Of a stretch of 64,000 nt of DNA, positions 11,440 through 22,830 are shown piece by piece (position 1 is the first letter of the stretch; each line of letters opens with the position of its first letter). The translations under genes and the position numbers were made by a program. The DNA is from Casuarina equisetifolia (Eukaryota; Streptophyta; Magnoliopsida; Fagales; Casuarinaceae), in NCBI GenBank assembly GCA_028551475.1, contig CM052355.1, positions 29,353,580-29,417,579 on the forward strand, in the 5' to 3' direction. The notes below the pieces were generated by a model. It made no database searches and was not told the DNA's origin. It saw only the letters and a program-made list of their open reading frames with translations.

Positions 11440-13885
11440 TATATGAAGACAACGTCCTTTTATTTCATCACTAGTAACAATAAAACTTGGTGACAACCCA
11501 ATCTCAAATCTATTTTGTTAAAGTAGTTTGCCTTGCCAACTTATCAAACAAATCTACCATTAAAGGAATAAGGTATTTGTTCCTTATAGGTACCTTGTTT
11601 AATGTTGATAGTCAATGCATAACTATATTGACCTATCTTTCTTTTCTTGAAAAAACACAAGAGCTTTATATGGGGCCTTTAATGGTTAAATATACCTATC
11701 ATCTAATAGGGTCTTTAGTTGCTTCCTAAGTTCCTCAAATTTAAGTGGGGACATTTTGTAAGGGGGCTTCACTAAAGGCTTTGCTCCATAACTCCAATTC
11801 TATCACATGATCAACTACTTTCTAAAGAGGTAATTGTTTTGACATTTCTAAACCCATCACATCTTTGTTCTCATTAAGAATGTCAATAAGCATTTGAGGA
11901 AGATCTTCCTTCTTTGAGATCTCCTCTTCTATCTTCAATATGGCAAAGTAGATTTCCTTACCTTTCTATATACCTTCTTCAGTTGTATGGCAAAAAAGAT
12001 TTATTTGTACAAGACCTATGACTTTCATATGAACCATGCATGACATATTGTTAGGTTTATTTACTAAGTAGTTTCCTTGTATTTGAATGGGATTAACCAC
12101 CCAACTTACAACACCTAGTGCATAGTCAAGTCCAACACTTCATGGCCACCCATTGTCTAGTGTGAAGCTTTGTGCTACCAAGAGTTAACTACAAAAAAGG
12201 GTCTAAGTGCACTTAGTACAAAATGGGCCCTAAAGGCTGGTCAAAGTACCTAGGCCCAAGTAGTTAGCATAGCCTATGTGAGAATATTAAGATAATAAGG
12301 TAACACCTTAGTTATTAGCCATAGCTTTTGGCCTATTAGTAGTATCTAATGATCTTAACACATATTTCTTACAAAAATATACAAGTAACTATGTGTGGGT
12401 AATGAAAAGCATGGGCTACCTATAGGAAATCTAATCCAAGAACTAGCTTGTAGTCATCTATAGGTACTACTGTGAATTCACTTTTTCCTTCCATTTCCTT
12501 ATGTGTAAACCCACTACATGGATGACCCCAAACATAAACTATAATGTATTGTTCACCATCTTCAACAACCCCACATATTTCTTCACTAAGAGACTTAATC
12601 TCTTGGCTTTGACAAGTCTCATGAAAGTGTGTGTGACAATTGTATCAACCATAATTATGGTCTTTTTACTATTAACCATAAATTTCACATAAATTAACAA
12701 TCGCTTAGTTGGTCTAGAAGCCTTACCTTCCATAAAATTAAACATCTAGAGAGTTGCTATGTAGCCATCCTTTATAGGACTCTCCTATGATATTGGCTTT
12801 TACTTCATAACATTTAACGATCTACCATTTAGGTAGTCTTACATATAGTATGGACCCATACAAATAAAGCAAGAAAGGGTACCTTTCTTTTTGTTACTAT
12901 CACAGTTAAAGGGTGGACTACTACTTATATTATAGTTGAATAAAGGTTGACTCCCTCATTCTTTCCTTAAGATGCTAGTTCAGGTAGGTGACTTAAACAA
13001 TGATTTGATCTACCTACAATCTGTCAAGGACATGACTATTGAGATGGTATGACTCAAGCTTATCTTTCACCCATTTTTGAAGGTTACTCCCAAAGAAAAG
13101 CAACAAGGTCTATTTTGATAATTGTTCAAGGTACAATGTTGCATTTGAAAATGCTTGCACATATGCTTGTAGAGTCATTGTTTGCCTCAAGTCCTTCAAT
13201 GTCTCATAAGCTTTCTTAATTACATTCTTGGGAAAGAACTATTTCTTTAATTATGTCTTAAATATTTCATAAGTTTTAACCTTACCTTTCCCTTTCTCAA
13301 TCTCATGATGCTTCCTATGCCACCACATCATAGCATTATAAGTGTAATAAAAAAAAATGTATACCTTAGTGCGTTCATTTCTAATTTCCACTATTTAAAG
13401 TGGCATTCCATATGCTACATGAAATTCTTTACTTTAATTGCATCTCATTTCTCACTATAGGTTATTCATTTAGGAATATCCTTACTAGGAATAGCAATAG
13501 GAGATCTTTCTTTCTTCAAAGCATCAATTTGTTCTTGAAGATAAATTATGGCACATTTTAGATTATGTTCAAGGTGAGCCATCCATTCCTTAACAAGAAT
13601 TGAGAAATTCTTTAGAACTACAAACTTTTCTTTTAGAGTTGCTACATTGACTTGGGACCTTTTTTCTCTATCTAATTTTTTAGCTATATATCCATCAATC
13701 CTTTTTGTGAACTACTAGCCATTTCTCTATAACTTAGTTTGTGATTAAGCTTTAATATTACCTGTAATGCATTTAGAGTAAATAAATTTGATACTTAGCT
13801 CCTAGCTTAGAACTAAGTTAGCCTTTAATTAGGATTACCATAAGGAGAGGTTAAAGGAAGAGGAAAGAAGAGTATATGACTAGGG
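11440..13885 (-). mobile_element. Decayed Ty3/gypsy-type LTR retrotransposon fossil
   Basis: Read on the minus strand, translated pieces in order from 13.7 kb down to 11.5 kb resemble gag, then an aspartic protease region (near 12540-12745), then the start of reverse transcriptase. Order and orientation fit Ty3/gypsy, in which protease precedes reverse transcriptase. It is heavily broken, with many breaks, and its far end is lost. It is clearly old. A solo LTR of another family is inserted at its upstream end (13891-15369). Sequence at about 15375-15600, with a TATA-like box on the minus strand near 15432, may be the rest of its own LTR. Confidence 0.6.
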
Positions 13886-15374
13886 AGTATTGATAACTCT
13901 AGTTTTTATAGGATTATTGTGACTAGCTTAGATAATATATAATATAGTATTTGTTAAAGTATATTTGCATTTATCTATATTTATACAAGTTTTGCTTGTT
14001 TATGCAACAAAATCCAAAAAGAAGGAAATAAAGCAAAAATAGAGGAGATTGTCACACATGGAGGATATCACTTAAGGAAAAAAGTAAAAGAAAAAGCAAT
14101 TGTTGAGTGAGAAGGATTATCAAACAGAGCGGGTGACTAGAGAAAAGGATAGCAAAATAGAGAAAAAAGAGAGGTGAGAGGGATTTATAGGTTGGACATC
14201 AAGTAGGAAAGGAGTCACTGGAGAATTAGAAACTATGTTCGATTCTTAGAGAAGAGCAACAATTGTGCAAAGGCTAATTGCCCGCCCTACATTATCTCTA
14301 GTGACAATAATACACTTGTGATTTTAGCTTGCTTTTGGGTGTTTTCTAGTAAGAAAAGAGTAGATCCTACATATGAGTGCAATTTTTGGTTGTTTTGTGG
14401 CATTTGCATGTGATTTGTTGTGGTTTCCAGTGAAGAATGTTGAATGCCATCTAGGCTTTATTCTATTAGATCTATGCATTTCTATGGTAGATCAAAGTGA
14501 TTTCTCTATAGATAGCACTCTAGACACCTTCCTCTACATTTTCCAGTGTTTTTAGTGAAGAACAGCAATAGTGTAGATTTGTGCAATATTTCTATGAATT
14601 GAAGACATATCAATGAAAGTTTTTGTGTTTTTAATTTTAAGAATACTTTGTTTAAGTTTCTACATTGTTTCTATTTATTTATAAACCATGTTTTAGTTTA
14701 CTTTTGTTAAAGTTACGATTTAATTTGATTACGATGGTATGAATGTTATGATTATTATACTTTGTAAGATATTTTGTTTATATGAAGTTGTATATTACTG
14801 CATTTAATGTGTTTGAGTGACTAGTTATCACTTAGATTATTTGATTTGCATGTTAAAGTTTGACAAGAAATGACATGCAATTACTTCTTGTAATGTGAAA
14901 CCATAGATTAATATGGATAGACATATACCATATAATTTTTGTGGCTTTAGTTGTAAACTAGAATGTTCATAAATTTAAATACACTTAATTCATTTCAATT
15001 CACATATAGAGATATAATGAGTTAAAGAGCTAAGTAAGTTCGTTATACCTAAACATAGGATAGCGAATAAACTAGAAAATTCTACCATAACATAAGCATA
15101 ATCAATCTTGCAAACATAAATAATATACATTGGTACTTAGTAATAAGGTGAAATTGGATACCCTAACATGTTTTGTTTATCAAGTTTAGATTAAACTTAA
15201 TTGTTTAATCCATGTTTTATTATTTTGATTTGTTAGATAAATTCTAAGAGTTGTTCACTTTTAGTAATTAGTTAATTTAGTAATCACCAGTCTCTCTGGG
15301 ATGATACTCATTTTCATTATTGTATTACTTGTTTAACATGTATACTTACATATAGGATTTAACTGAACAAGTAT
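13886..15374 (+). mobile_element. Solo LTR, family L, copy 1, with 5-bp target duplication
   Basis: The LTR spans 13891-15369 (1479 bp), starting TGATAACT and ending GAACA. It is flanked on both sides by agtat (13886-13890 and 15370-15374), as expected after LTR-LTR recombination. Two relatives lie at 48319-49913 (minus) and 51357-52981 (plus). The length and the termini suggest a long-LTR Ty3/gypsy lineage, but no internal coding region is present to confirm this. It is a fossil; divergence from the other copies is visible throughout, especially in the middle. Confidence 0.8.
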
Positions 15375-15599
15375 AGGAAAAAAGTGTAAAGAATGTGTAA
15401 GTAGGATGATTCGAAAGGATCACTTTATATAAGTGTCTGCCTTTTCTTGAGTAATCAATATGATATCGGTTACATGTATTGCCATTACAAATATTTTCAT
15501 TAAGGTATGTCAAATTAAGATACTTAACTTTTCAAATTGAAGATATTCGAATTATGACAAATGTTATTATAAAAAATATTGAATCCTAATAGTAGTCTT

Positions 15600-15910
15600 A
15601 TTAAATAGTGCATTTATACAATCAAAATCATTAAGATCATAACGTTCCTTCAATAGAGAGGATGATTACATCCAAGAAGTAAGTACATTTAAAAAGAACA
15701 TAAAAGGAAGCAAATTGGCACCACCTCAAGTGGACAACTCAATAATAAGGGAAATTAGGTAGGCTAGATTCAACTTGCATAGCCAATCCATCAACCCTAA
15801 CTATTAGTCCATAACATAGAAGTCCGACTTGTACTTATTTAGCCACTTGGAGGCCTATGCTTTGATTCCAAAACATCAATCTTTCTATAAAAACTAGTTT
15901 TAAAAAAGTC
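15600..15910. other. AT-rich stretch without a visible gene
   Basis: No coding region or recognised repeat. It forms the 3' flank of the proline-rich gene on the minus strand. Confidence 0.4.
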
Positions 15911-15913
15911 ATT

Positions 15914-16531
15914 TCAAGAGAAAGGAGATATTTCATACAAATCTACACTTATAATAACATAGAACAACTCCACACCAACTTTAATAATGAACACTAGGTG
16001 GTGTGGTGGTTTGGCGACAACTGTGAGATTGTGATTGTTAGACCAAAGAGGAGGTTTGGGTATACACCGAATTATGCCAACGCGGGGCGTTAAATGAGGT
16101 GGATGGGTTGGTTTTACCGGAGGCTTGGACGGCTTACCATGAGTTGGTTTCACCGGAGGCTTGGGTGGGTTAACTTGGGGTGGTTTTACCGGAGGCTTGG
16201 ACGGCTTACCATGAGTTGGTTTCACCGGAGGCTTGGGTGGCTTAACGTGGGGTGGTTTCACCGGAGGCTTGGGTGGCTTAACGTGGGGTGGTTTAACCGG
16301 AGGCTTGGGCGTCTTAACATGGGGTCTTTTGACCGGAGGCTTGGGTGGCCCAACATAAGGTGGATGTTTTTGTGGCTTAGGGTGAACGGGCGTCTTGACA
16401 ATGGGAGGGCGTTTGAGTGGGAGCTTTGGGGGGTGCTCTGGAGCCGGGCAATAAGGTAAAGCAGGAGAAGTGAGCAGAGTTCTCAAGTTTAGAAGAAAAA
16501 CCAAGAGACTAGCAAGAGCATGCATCCCCAT
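15914..16531 (-). CDS. Hybrid proline-rich-protein-like cell-wall protein, lacking the eight-cysteine domain
   Basis: The likely start is the ATG at 16531 (MGMHALASLL), which opens a signal peptide ending near residue 24 (LLTSPA). The next residues (LPYCPAPEHPPK) resemble the mature start of plant hybrid proline-rich proteins. Residues about 30-145 are tandem KPPVKPPHVKPP-type repeats encoded by 36- and 72-bp DNA repeats. Family members usually end in a hydrophobic domain with eight cysteines. Here the frame ends in about 55 unrelated residues, with only two cysteines in the whole protein, so the C-terminal domain is missing or replaced. A TATA box lies about 103 bp upstream of the ATG. The product would be secreted to the wall if made. 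It may be a 3'-truncated pseudogene. Confidence 0.65.
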   Translation of the reverse strand: MGMHALASLLVFLLNLRTLLTSPALPYCPAPEHPPKLPLKRPPIVKTPVHPKPQKHPPYVGPPKPPVKRPHVKTPKPPVKPPHVKPPKPPVKPPHVKPPKPPVKPTHGKPSKPPVKPPQVNPPKPPVKPTHGKPSKPPVKPTHPPHLTPRVGIIRCIPKPPLWSNNHNLTVVAKPPHHLVFIIKVGVELFYVIISVDLYEISPFS

Positions 16532-16633
16532 CTTCAGGAACAACCCACAATGCTCAACTGAAAAATGGCGGGGGAGGAAAGGATGTTTACTTCACTGAGC
16601 ATTCAGTTAATGAAGCCTTCATATCTGCTGCCG

Positions 16634-16644
16634 CCTTTTTATAG
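16634..16644 (-). promoter_or_regulatory. TATA box of the proline-rich gene
   Basis: On the minus strand this reads ctataaaaagg, a strong plant TATA box. It lies about 103 bp upstream of the chosen ATG, leaving a leader of roughly 70 nt. It supports the start at 16531. Confidence 0.6.
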
Positions 16645-16924
16645 TGAGTGCAATCAATTGCACTGTAGTATTTGTCCCCTTGATAAATCAGAGGGTCTTC
16701 ATCTTTATATTTTGACTTGAGGAGCAACACCTATTCTCTTTTGGATTTGCCAATCAAGTTGTGCCGAGTTGTGTTTTTTAAGTTGGAAATTTCAGACCTT
16801 TTCATGACAAAGGAATCCAGATCACGCGGTTCCTTTTGTTTTTTTCTTTAAATGGCTTGGTAAAGGGAGAAGAGGGGTGAGTGTCCAGGTAAGCACTTAT
16901 CGATAAGGATCAAATTATTGTTTT

Positions 16925-17215
16925 GAACATATAAATGAAAAAACAATTCCACTTTGAATTTCCCTCCAATATCGATGGCCACAATGAAAAAGGAAATTGA
17001 ATATGTTAAGCTTGTGAGAAACAAAAAGGGGAGAGACAGACAATTTTACTTCAACAGGAGGTCTTCTATCCAAAACTGAAAGAACACGTAAGAAATCATC
17101 TTTAATCTCACCAACCACTCATTTCAATTGGAAGCATCATACTGTATTAGAGTAGCCATTACGTTTGATCTAAATTCCCAAATCTCACGCCAACGGCTTG
17201 ACTTTAAGTTGACCT
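16925..17215. repeat. Diverged direct repeat, copy 1
   Basis: This segment matches 19335-19600 in the same orientation. The shared stretches include gaacacgtaagaaatc and gagtagccattacgtttgatct. It is non-coding and lies upstream of the proline-rich gene. The rest of 16650-18140 shows no gene; a TATA-like ttataaataaag on the minus strand near 17420 has no clear gene behind it. Confidence 0.7.
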
Positions 17216-18139
17216 AATACTATAATGTTTGATTTCTTATTACGATTCTCTCTTTCTCCCTCCCTACGCTAACGGAAAAGGCCAAGACTACTCAGTCCAT
17301 TGGTCTCTGCAGTAGAACGACGGAATTCCAACAAGTAAGATGAAAAAAAGGAAGGAAATATACAAGTCTCAAGTTTTAATCGCTTTAAAAAGCACTGTCT
17401 AGCTTTGAAGGCGCCTCTTTATTTATAACACGAGTTCCTTAGAGGGACAGGAATTCGACAAGGCACAGAGCTTGAGATATAAGGTTCTTTGTCCATTGAT
17501 GAAGTATGGGGCACTTCAAACTCCAAATTGCGACCACTCGCAGTATCAAGACAAATAAAACCCAAGAACTATATCCAACCGTTAAGATCGAAGAGTTTTA
17601 ACCCAAAGCCAGTCAAACTAGTCAAAAACCAAATTTAATGTGCATACTTGTATGCGGAAAATAGTTTTTTTTTTTCTTTTGAACAAAGATCAGTTTAAGA
17701 TGAGCATAGTTTCTTCTATTTACGTTTGCATATCACTTGGTGGACAAATATATCAAGCAACAGAGCAGTAATATACATAGTAATGAAGGTGAGAGAAACA
17801 GATTACCTAAGGTAGTTGAGTGTTTCGGTCAATCTTCTCTTGGTCCTTACATCCACTGTCCCCTAGCTAAAATGAGCTAGAAACACTGAACATTTATCAC
17901 TACAGCCATTTCACCTAGAAACCTCAGATTCCTTTGATGAACTTATAATCTGAGATCAACACTAAGATAGATATGGTTAGTGCAATGTAATACTCTCAAC
18001 CTATGGAGGAATAATGTGAATGATTAAACCAAATACATCTTAAGCATGTGAAGGATTTCGCTGTGAGCAAGCTATGATCTTCAGACCCTCCTTTCACGTT
18101 TAAGTAGCTCCAGGTTAGAGTCGAATATTACCATTACCG

Positions 18140-18370
18140 TCAAAGACAAGGAGTTTCACTGCGATTTTTTAGAATGTTTTGAAGCTTGTTTTATTATCTA
18201 ACATTTTTACTTGTGCGAGTGCATGATGTTCACCCTGAATTGCAGGACATGCTCATTGCATTACGGTACCAAAGAAAAGCAAACTTCCTAAGAAAAGTCA
18301 TCTCATTTCGTGAAAGATGTACTCTTTTACACATTTTCCGAAAATCAGAAACAGAGCATGGGAGGTGAAC
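18140..18370 (+). repeat. F-box 3' flanking module, short copy
   Basis: It shares the blocks around gtgcatgatgttcaccctgaa, gtcatctcatttcgtg and aatcagaaacagagcatggg with the copies beside the F-box genes. It ends in a run of about 19 A (18379-18397). Confidence 0.55.
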
Positions 18371-18399
18371 TTTGTTTAAAAAAAAAAAAAAAAAAAAGC

Positions 18400-19330
18400 G
18401 GTTGAATATAGAAGAGAAACCGATTCAGCAACATGCATTAACAGCAATAGAAAACAAAAAGGAAAATATATATATATTAGCCATCATTTTCAACTGATCG
18501 ATATGTTTTATAATTTTCCAATGAATAAAAGAGTCGAGAGATAAACCGAGATTATCCTGCAAATGTTAGGCATAAATACCCGTTCACTTCCTACTGCAAC
18601 TGGGCTACAGGTGGACTCGGTTGTGGAAATAACTTCTATAAGTCAAGTTCAGTCAATCGTTTTGTGTATTAGAGACTGACCCCAGTGCAACGACTTGAAG
18701 CAATTGGGGCCTTGCATGTTATGATCTTTAATTCATATTTTAGCTTTAGGAACTATCTTGGACCAAAAATAAAGAAAAAAAAAAGGGACCGGAAAACAAA
18801 ACATCCAATAAATTGCGACAAAATTGACACATAAGCAGGACTTCATAAAAAGGATAATTATTATCAACAAAAGAAATAAGAAAAAAACTATTAATTGTTT
18901 TTAGCAAAAATTTTGAACTTAAACAGATAAGAATCACGATCAGATAATTAAAAATTGGTTCTTTTTTCTTTTTTTTTCTTAGATTTTTATTTCAAGCTTT
19001 TGTCTTCATAAATTATTTCTTGTAAAAATTTATGATATTACAAAATTATCTTGGGATATATATCACATTAGAAATTGCCTTCATATTGAGATACACCCCC
19101 ATCTTTTTCATTTCTTCAATCCGTATTGGAATTGCACCTTAGATCATTGAAATTAACTTAATGAGCCAAACCGGTGGGCAAATTAAGAGTCATGACAATT
19201 ATTATATCTAGACGTAACAATTATTATTTTCCAAAGATTTGCATGTACAGCCTCTAGCTACAATTAACTGCACGTTGTTGTTTACTTACATCATCCTATT
19301 TTTGCAAATTTAAAAATAAAAACAAAAATG
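18400..19330. other. AT-rich intergenic DNA
   Basis: No supported gene and no repeat matched within the window. Only short chance open frames are present (for example 18746-18937, minus). Confidence 0.4.
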
Positions 19331-19334
19331 GATT

Positions 19335-19600
19335 TCACCTTAAATATCCCTTCCTATATTGAACATTCCGGGACACAGTACAAAAGGAAATTGGACATGT
19401 TAAGTCGGTGACAAGCCAAAAAGGAAAAACTGACAATTTGATATTAATAAAGAGGACTTCCATCTGAAACCAAAGAACACGTAAGAAATCTTTAGATTCT
19501 CCAATTACTCATTTGAATTGGAGCCATCACTAGACAAGAGTAGCCATTACGTTTGATCTAATATCCCAAGTCTCACGTGAATGACTTGACTTAAAGTGAG
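19335..19600. repeat. Diverged direct repeat, copy 2
   Basis: Partner of 16925-17215. The 2.4-kb spacing and shared orientation suggest an old tandem duplication. Confidence 0.7.
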
Positions 19601-19699
19601 ACTTGGAAGCAAGACAGTGGAAAATTGGAGTCGCGACAAGATCCAGATCGTAAATCTCACACAATATAGGATTGATTACTTCTTTTCGGTTAATGCTTT

Positions 19700-20460
19700 C
19701 GGGATGAAGACACATGGCTACCTATATGGGTGATGGGAAGAGAGACTCCATCACCCATAGTGAGCTATTAAAAGCATGCATATGGAGTAAAACCTAATAG
19801 AGCTACTAAAGAGGTGATGACATGTTGGGAGGCTTTTGAATCTAGATGCCAAGGGACTACGCCAAAGGAAAATGAGATAGTGAGTGGAGCAAAATGGGCC
19901 ACAAGAGTGGATAGTGTAATGTAGTAAGCCTGAAGGGAGTAAAGGGCTTGTTTAGGGTAAGGGGACTAATAAGCAAAGTTAGTTAAGGAAACTAGATTAT
20001 AGGGGTGTTTTGGTAAGTCTAATGGTGAGAGCTTGTGGTTTGTTGGAAAGTATGGTTAAATCTTTCTCAGTAGCTAGTAACAACTTAATCGGGTGGGTGG
20101 AAAAGTTATCAAAAGCATCCCTGATGCCTATCATAGCCACCATATTAGTTGCCATTGTTGGGTGGTCTCGAGGAAATAGAGTAAAAGCTTGGCAAAGGGA
20201 TTCAAGGTTGTAGGTTAGGATAGATTCTAGAAGGGCAATGGAGCTTGTTTGGTTAAGAAACCACTAAAGTACAATGCTAAAGCTACTGTGTTAAGTCATG
20301 AGATCACAAATGATTGTCTATTCTTTGTGAACAACAATGAGAGAATGGAGCTTCTCTTAATTAATCAAAGTCTTAGGGGATTGCACTAAGGCTACCATAG
20401 CAAGGCCATCAAAACTATCACCAAGCCCTTGTAAAATATAAGTGTGATATTCAATTTCAA
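19700..20460 (-). mobile_element. Ty1/copia gag-region fossil
   Basis: This stretch matches, in reverse, the gag-side part of the old copia element at about 43270-43990. Shared text includes a GLGDSFDGLAMVA-type capsid motif and a stretch around accacccaacaatggcaac. Only this part of the element is visible; it has many breaks and is old. Confidence 0.6.
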
Positions 20461-20530
20461 AAATCCGCTCCTCGATGAAGGCTAGCTGATTGACAATATA
20501 AGATTACTACATTATATGACTTTGGATATT

Positions 20531-20704
20531 ATGCTGAAAGCACGAGAACTTCTTTCGTATGCCCTTTTTTGCAAACTCTTGTTTGTTTTTCATTCCATAC
20601 TCTATTGAGTTTAAGTGAGATAGATTTTGAAAAGTGCTATTAATTATGTTTGAGCACAAATTGCAAAAAAGGGCATAGGAAAGAAGTTCTCGTGCTTTCA
20701 GCAT
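20531..20704. repeat. Near-perfect inverted repeat (44-bp arms, 86-bp loop)
   Basis: The left arm 20531-20574 and the right arm 20661-20704 are reverse complements with one mismatch. In the related blocks (near 430-570, and in reverse near 42140-42300) only the left arm exists. The right arm was therefore inserted here as an inverted copy of DNA about 90 bp away. Confidence 0.9.
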
Positions 20705-20738
20705 AGGAACAAGTTTTAATTTTAGGTCTTTTTTTATG

Positions 20739-20856
20739 CTAAGCATAAAAATAACTTTGGTCTTTTTTATTTGGTTATTATTTGTAGAACAAATTTTCTA
20801 AGCATAAAAATAACTTTGGTCTTTTTTATTTGGTTATTATTTGTAGAACAAATTTT
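20739..20856. repeat. Perfect 59-bp tandem duplication
   Basis: Units 20739-20797 and 20798-20856 read identically. Sister blocks have a single unit. It lies 35 bp after the inverted repeat. Confidence 0.9.
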
Positions 20857-22830
20857 CTAGTTCATAATTCAAGAACACTAGCCTCGTTTCCCTAGATAGA
20901 GTGTCAACCTTCGTGTTCCGCATCATGAGGTTGTGTCCTTCTTTGCAAAAAAAGGCACTATCTAATACATTTATGGTTCTTTCTGTTGAAAAATAGAGAT
21001 GAAGATTAAATGATTTAGTCTTGGTTTTATAGAAAATGGATCTACAATGTTGCTACCTCCAAGATTACGTAATGAAAACTTACTAATTTAACAATTGTAA
21101 ATAAAGATGGCAATGTTTTTTGGAATCCTTCAATTTGAAAAACTATATACTTCCCAAAATTTGTCAAATATTTTTATTTTTTTTATTTTTTATGGTGATG
21201 CTACTTGTTACTTACTTCAGCTTGTTTTATGAACTGTTGTCTTGTGTTAGATAGACTTTGTTAAATTCTGTTGTTTTTTCTTTCTTTTTCTTTCAGCGTC
21301 AATCGATCAATGCTTTGGATAGTAGTAATTATTCTATCTAAAAGTTCTTGGAATGACTTTCGGTTGCTCAATATTTGTGTTCTATTGGGTTTGTTTATCT
21401 CCAATGGAAGATGACAAAAGTCAAAACGTTTAATTGGGTTGGAACACGAAGGAAAATTAATATGATAAAATCATGCCCAAATTTTCTCATGTGTACCTAT
21501 CTTCTAATCAGAAAGTCCAATAGAGCAGTACCACGTACACTATGTTTTCGCCTTCCTTCTATTTACCGACCCTTCTAATTGTTCATTCAGTGTAGATAAA
21601 GTTGAATGAGAAAAATGAAACAGCTAATGGGAGTAAAGTGGGGTCTTTTGAGGTGTCTTTTGGGGATGGGATGAAGGTGAGGTCATTGTTGTTGTAGCCC
21701 CGGGAAGTTGTACTATGATTTTCAGAAGAGTAACTTGGTTTTTTATTTGTGTGAGTGCACCATTGCTAAACCCATTTTATGCTTATGCACCTGCTTCTAT
21801 AACCATTTCAAGGCTCTGAACATGTTTGGCCTGAATGCATACCATGCTTATTGCGTGTTGGTGCCTAATTGAAACAAATTATGAAGTTAGCCTAAGTCGA
21901 TATGCTCTTTTTTAAGGAAAATCATTTCACGTGGTAAAACTGTCATTTCCTAGTTGCTCGAGGATCCTCCCAATGTTTCTCTTTTACTTTTATGGTGCAT
22001 CAAAGGATGGACCTGTTTGGTATCTCCCTCTTTTGAATTTTCCGAAAACCAGAAACAGAGAACGAGAAGAGGAACTTTGATAAAAATATTTTAAATTGAT
22101 ATTTGTTGACCCGTTGATATTTTCTGATTCTGGATCTTGGAAAGAGGTGACAGCTTGGACATCTTAAGTTCAACAGATTACATGTCAATTGTTTTAGGTA
22201 CATTTTATTAATTAGTTTAAAGGTAACGGATTAGGAGCACCTAACTTGACCAACCAAGTTGCAAGTACAGATATTTGATTATTTGTATTATTTTTTAAGT
22301 GGCATTTTTATTTTGTTTGCTTGTTTCTTTTTTATGTTTGATTCAAATGTAAGGAAGCTCCAAGATTTTTTTTTTTTTTTTTTTTTGTAATGGTGTTGTT
22401 TCGCGGCACCCGCGTGGTGGGCGGCGGCGCAGAGAGAGAGAGACTTGAGACAGAAATTCCATAATGGCTAGTCAAGGAGTCAAAGAGGTTAAAAGTTAAG
22501 TAGCTAATATGCTTCAATTATTTGCTCTGATGAACCTTAAATTTATTCCTCCTTGTACCAGATGGTTATAACATGAAACTGTGAAAGAAATACCATAAAT
22601 AAGAATGAGCTTTTTGATTGGCTGGTACCCTGGTTGCTTTTTACCTTTATTGGGTAATTGGAGGCTGCAAACGAAGTATTAGCATCCTTTTCAAGAAGTA
22701 ACAAACATGATTCTTATAACTAGTGAACTCAGAAAATTGTGGATTTACTCTTCAATTGAATTTATCAAGTCTTTCTCTTGTTTGTTTTGATTAATTATTT
22801 CTCTAAGCAAGTCTGTCATAAATAACTCCC

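Larger units (their letters stand above)
20497..22830 (+). repeat. Partial third copy of the F-box flanking block
   Basis: It is parallel to left-arm positions 410-2260 and mirrored by 34.9-36.4 and 41.6-42.3 kb. It includes the 3' module (21180-22090) and, at 22736-22822, the end of the sequence that forms the open frame at 2192-2383. It stops before the F-box gene itself. A run of about 20 T lies at 22366-22386, followed by a short GC-rich stretch. Confidence 0.7.

Noticed and set aside
13891-15369. Reading this LTR as the 5' LTR of the neighbouring gypsy relic
   Set aside because: It is flanked by its own 5-bp target duplication and points the opposite way, so it is a separate solo LTR.
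16094-16459. Plus-strand frame of 121 codons rich in RRLGW repeats
   Set aside because: It is the antisense of the proline-rich repeats of the gene at 15914-16531, which has the signal peptide and promoter.
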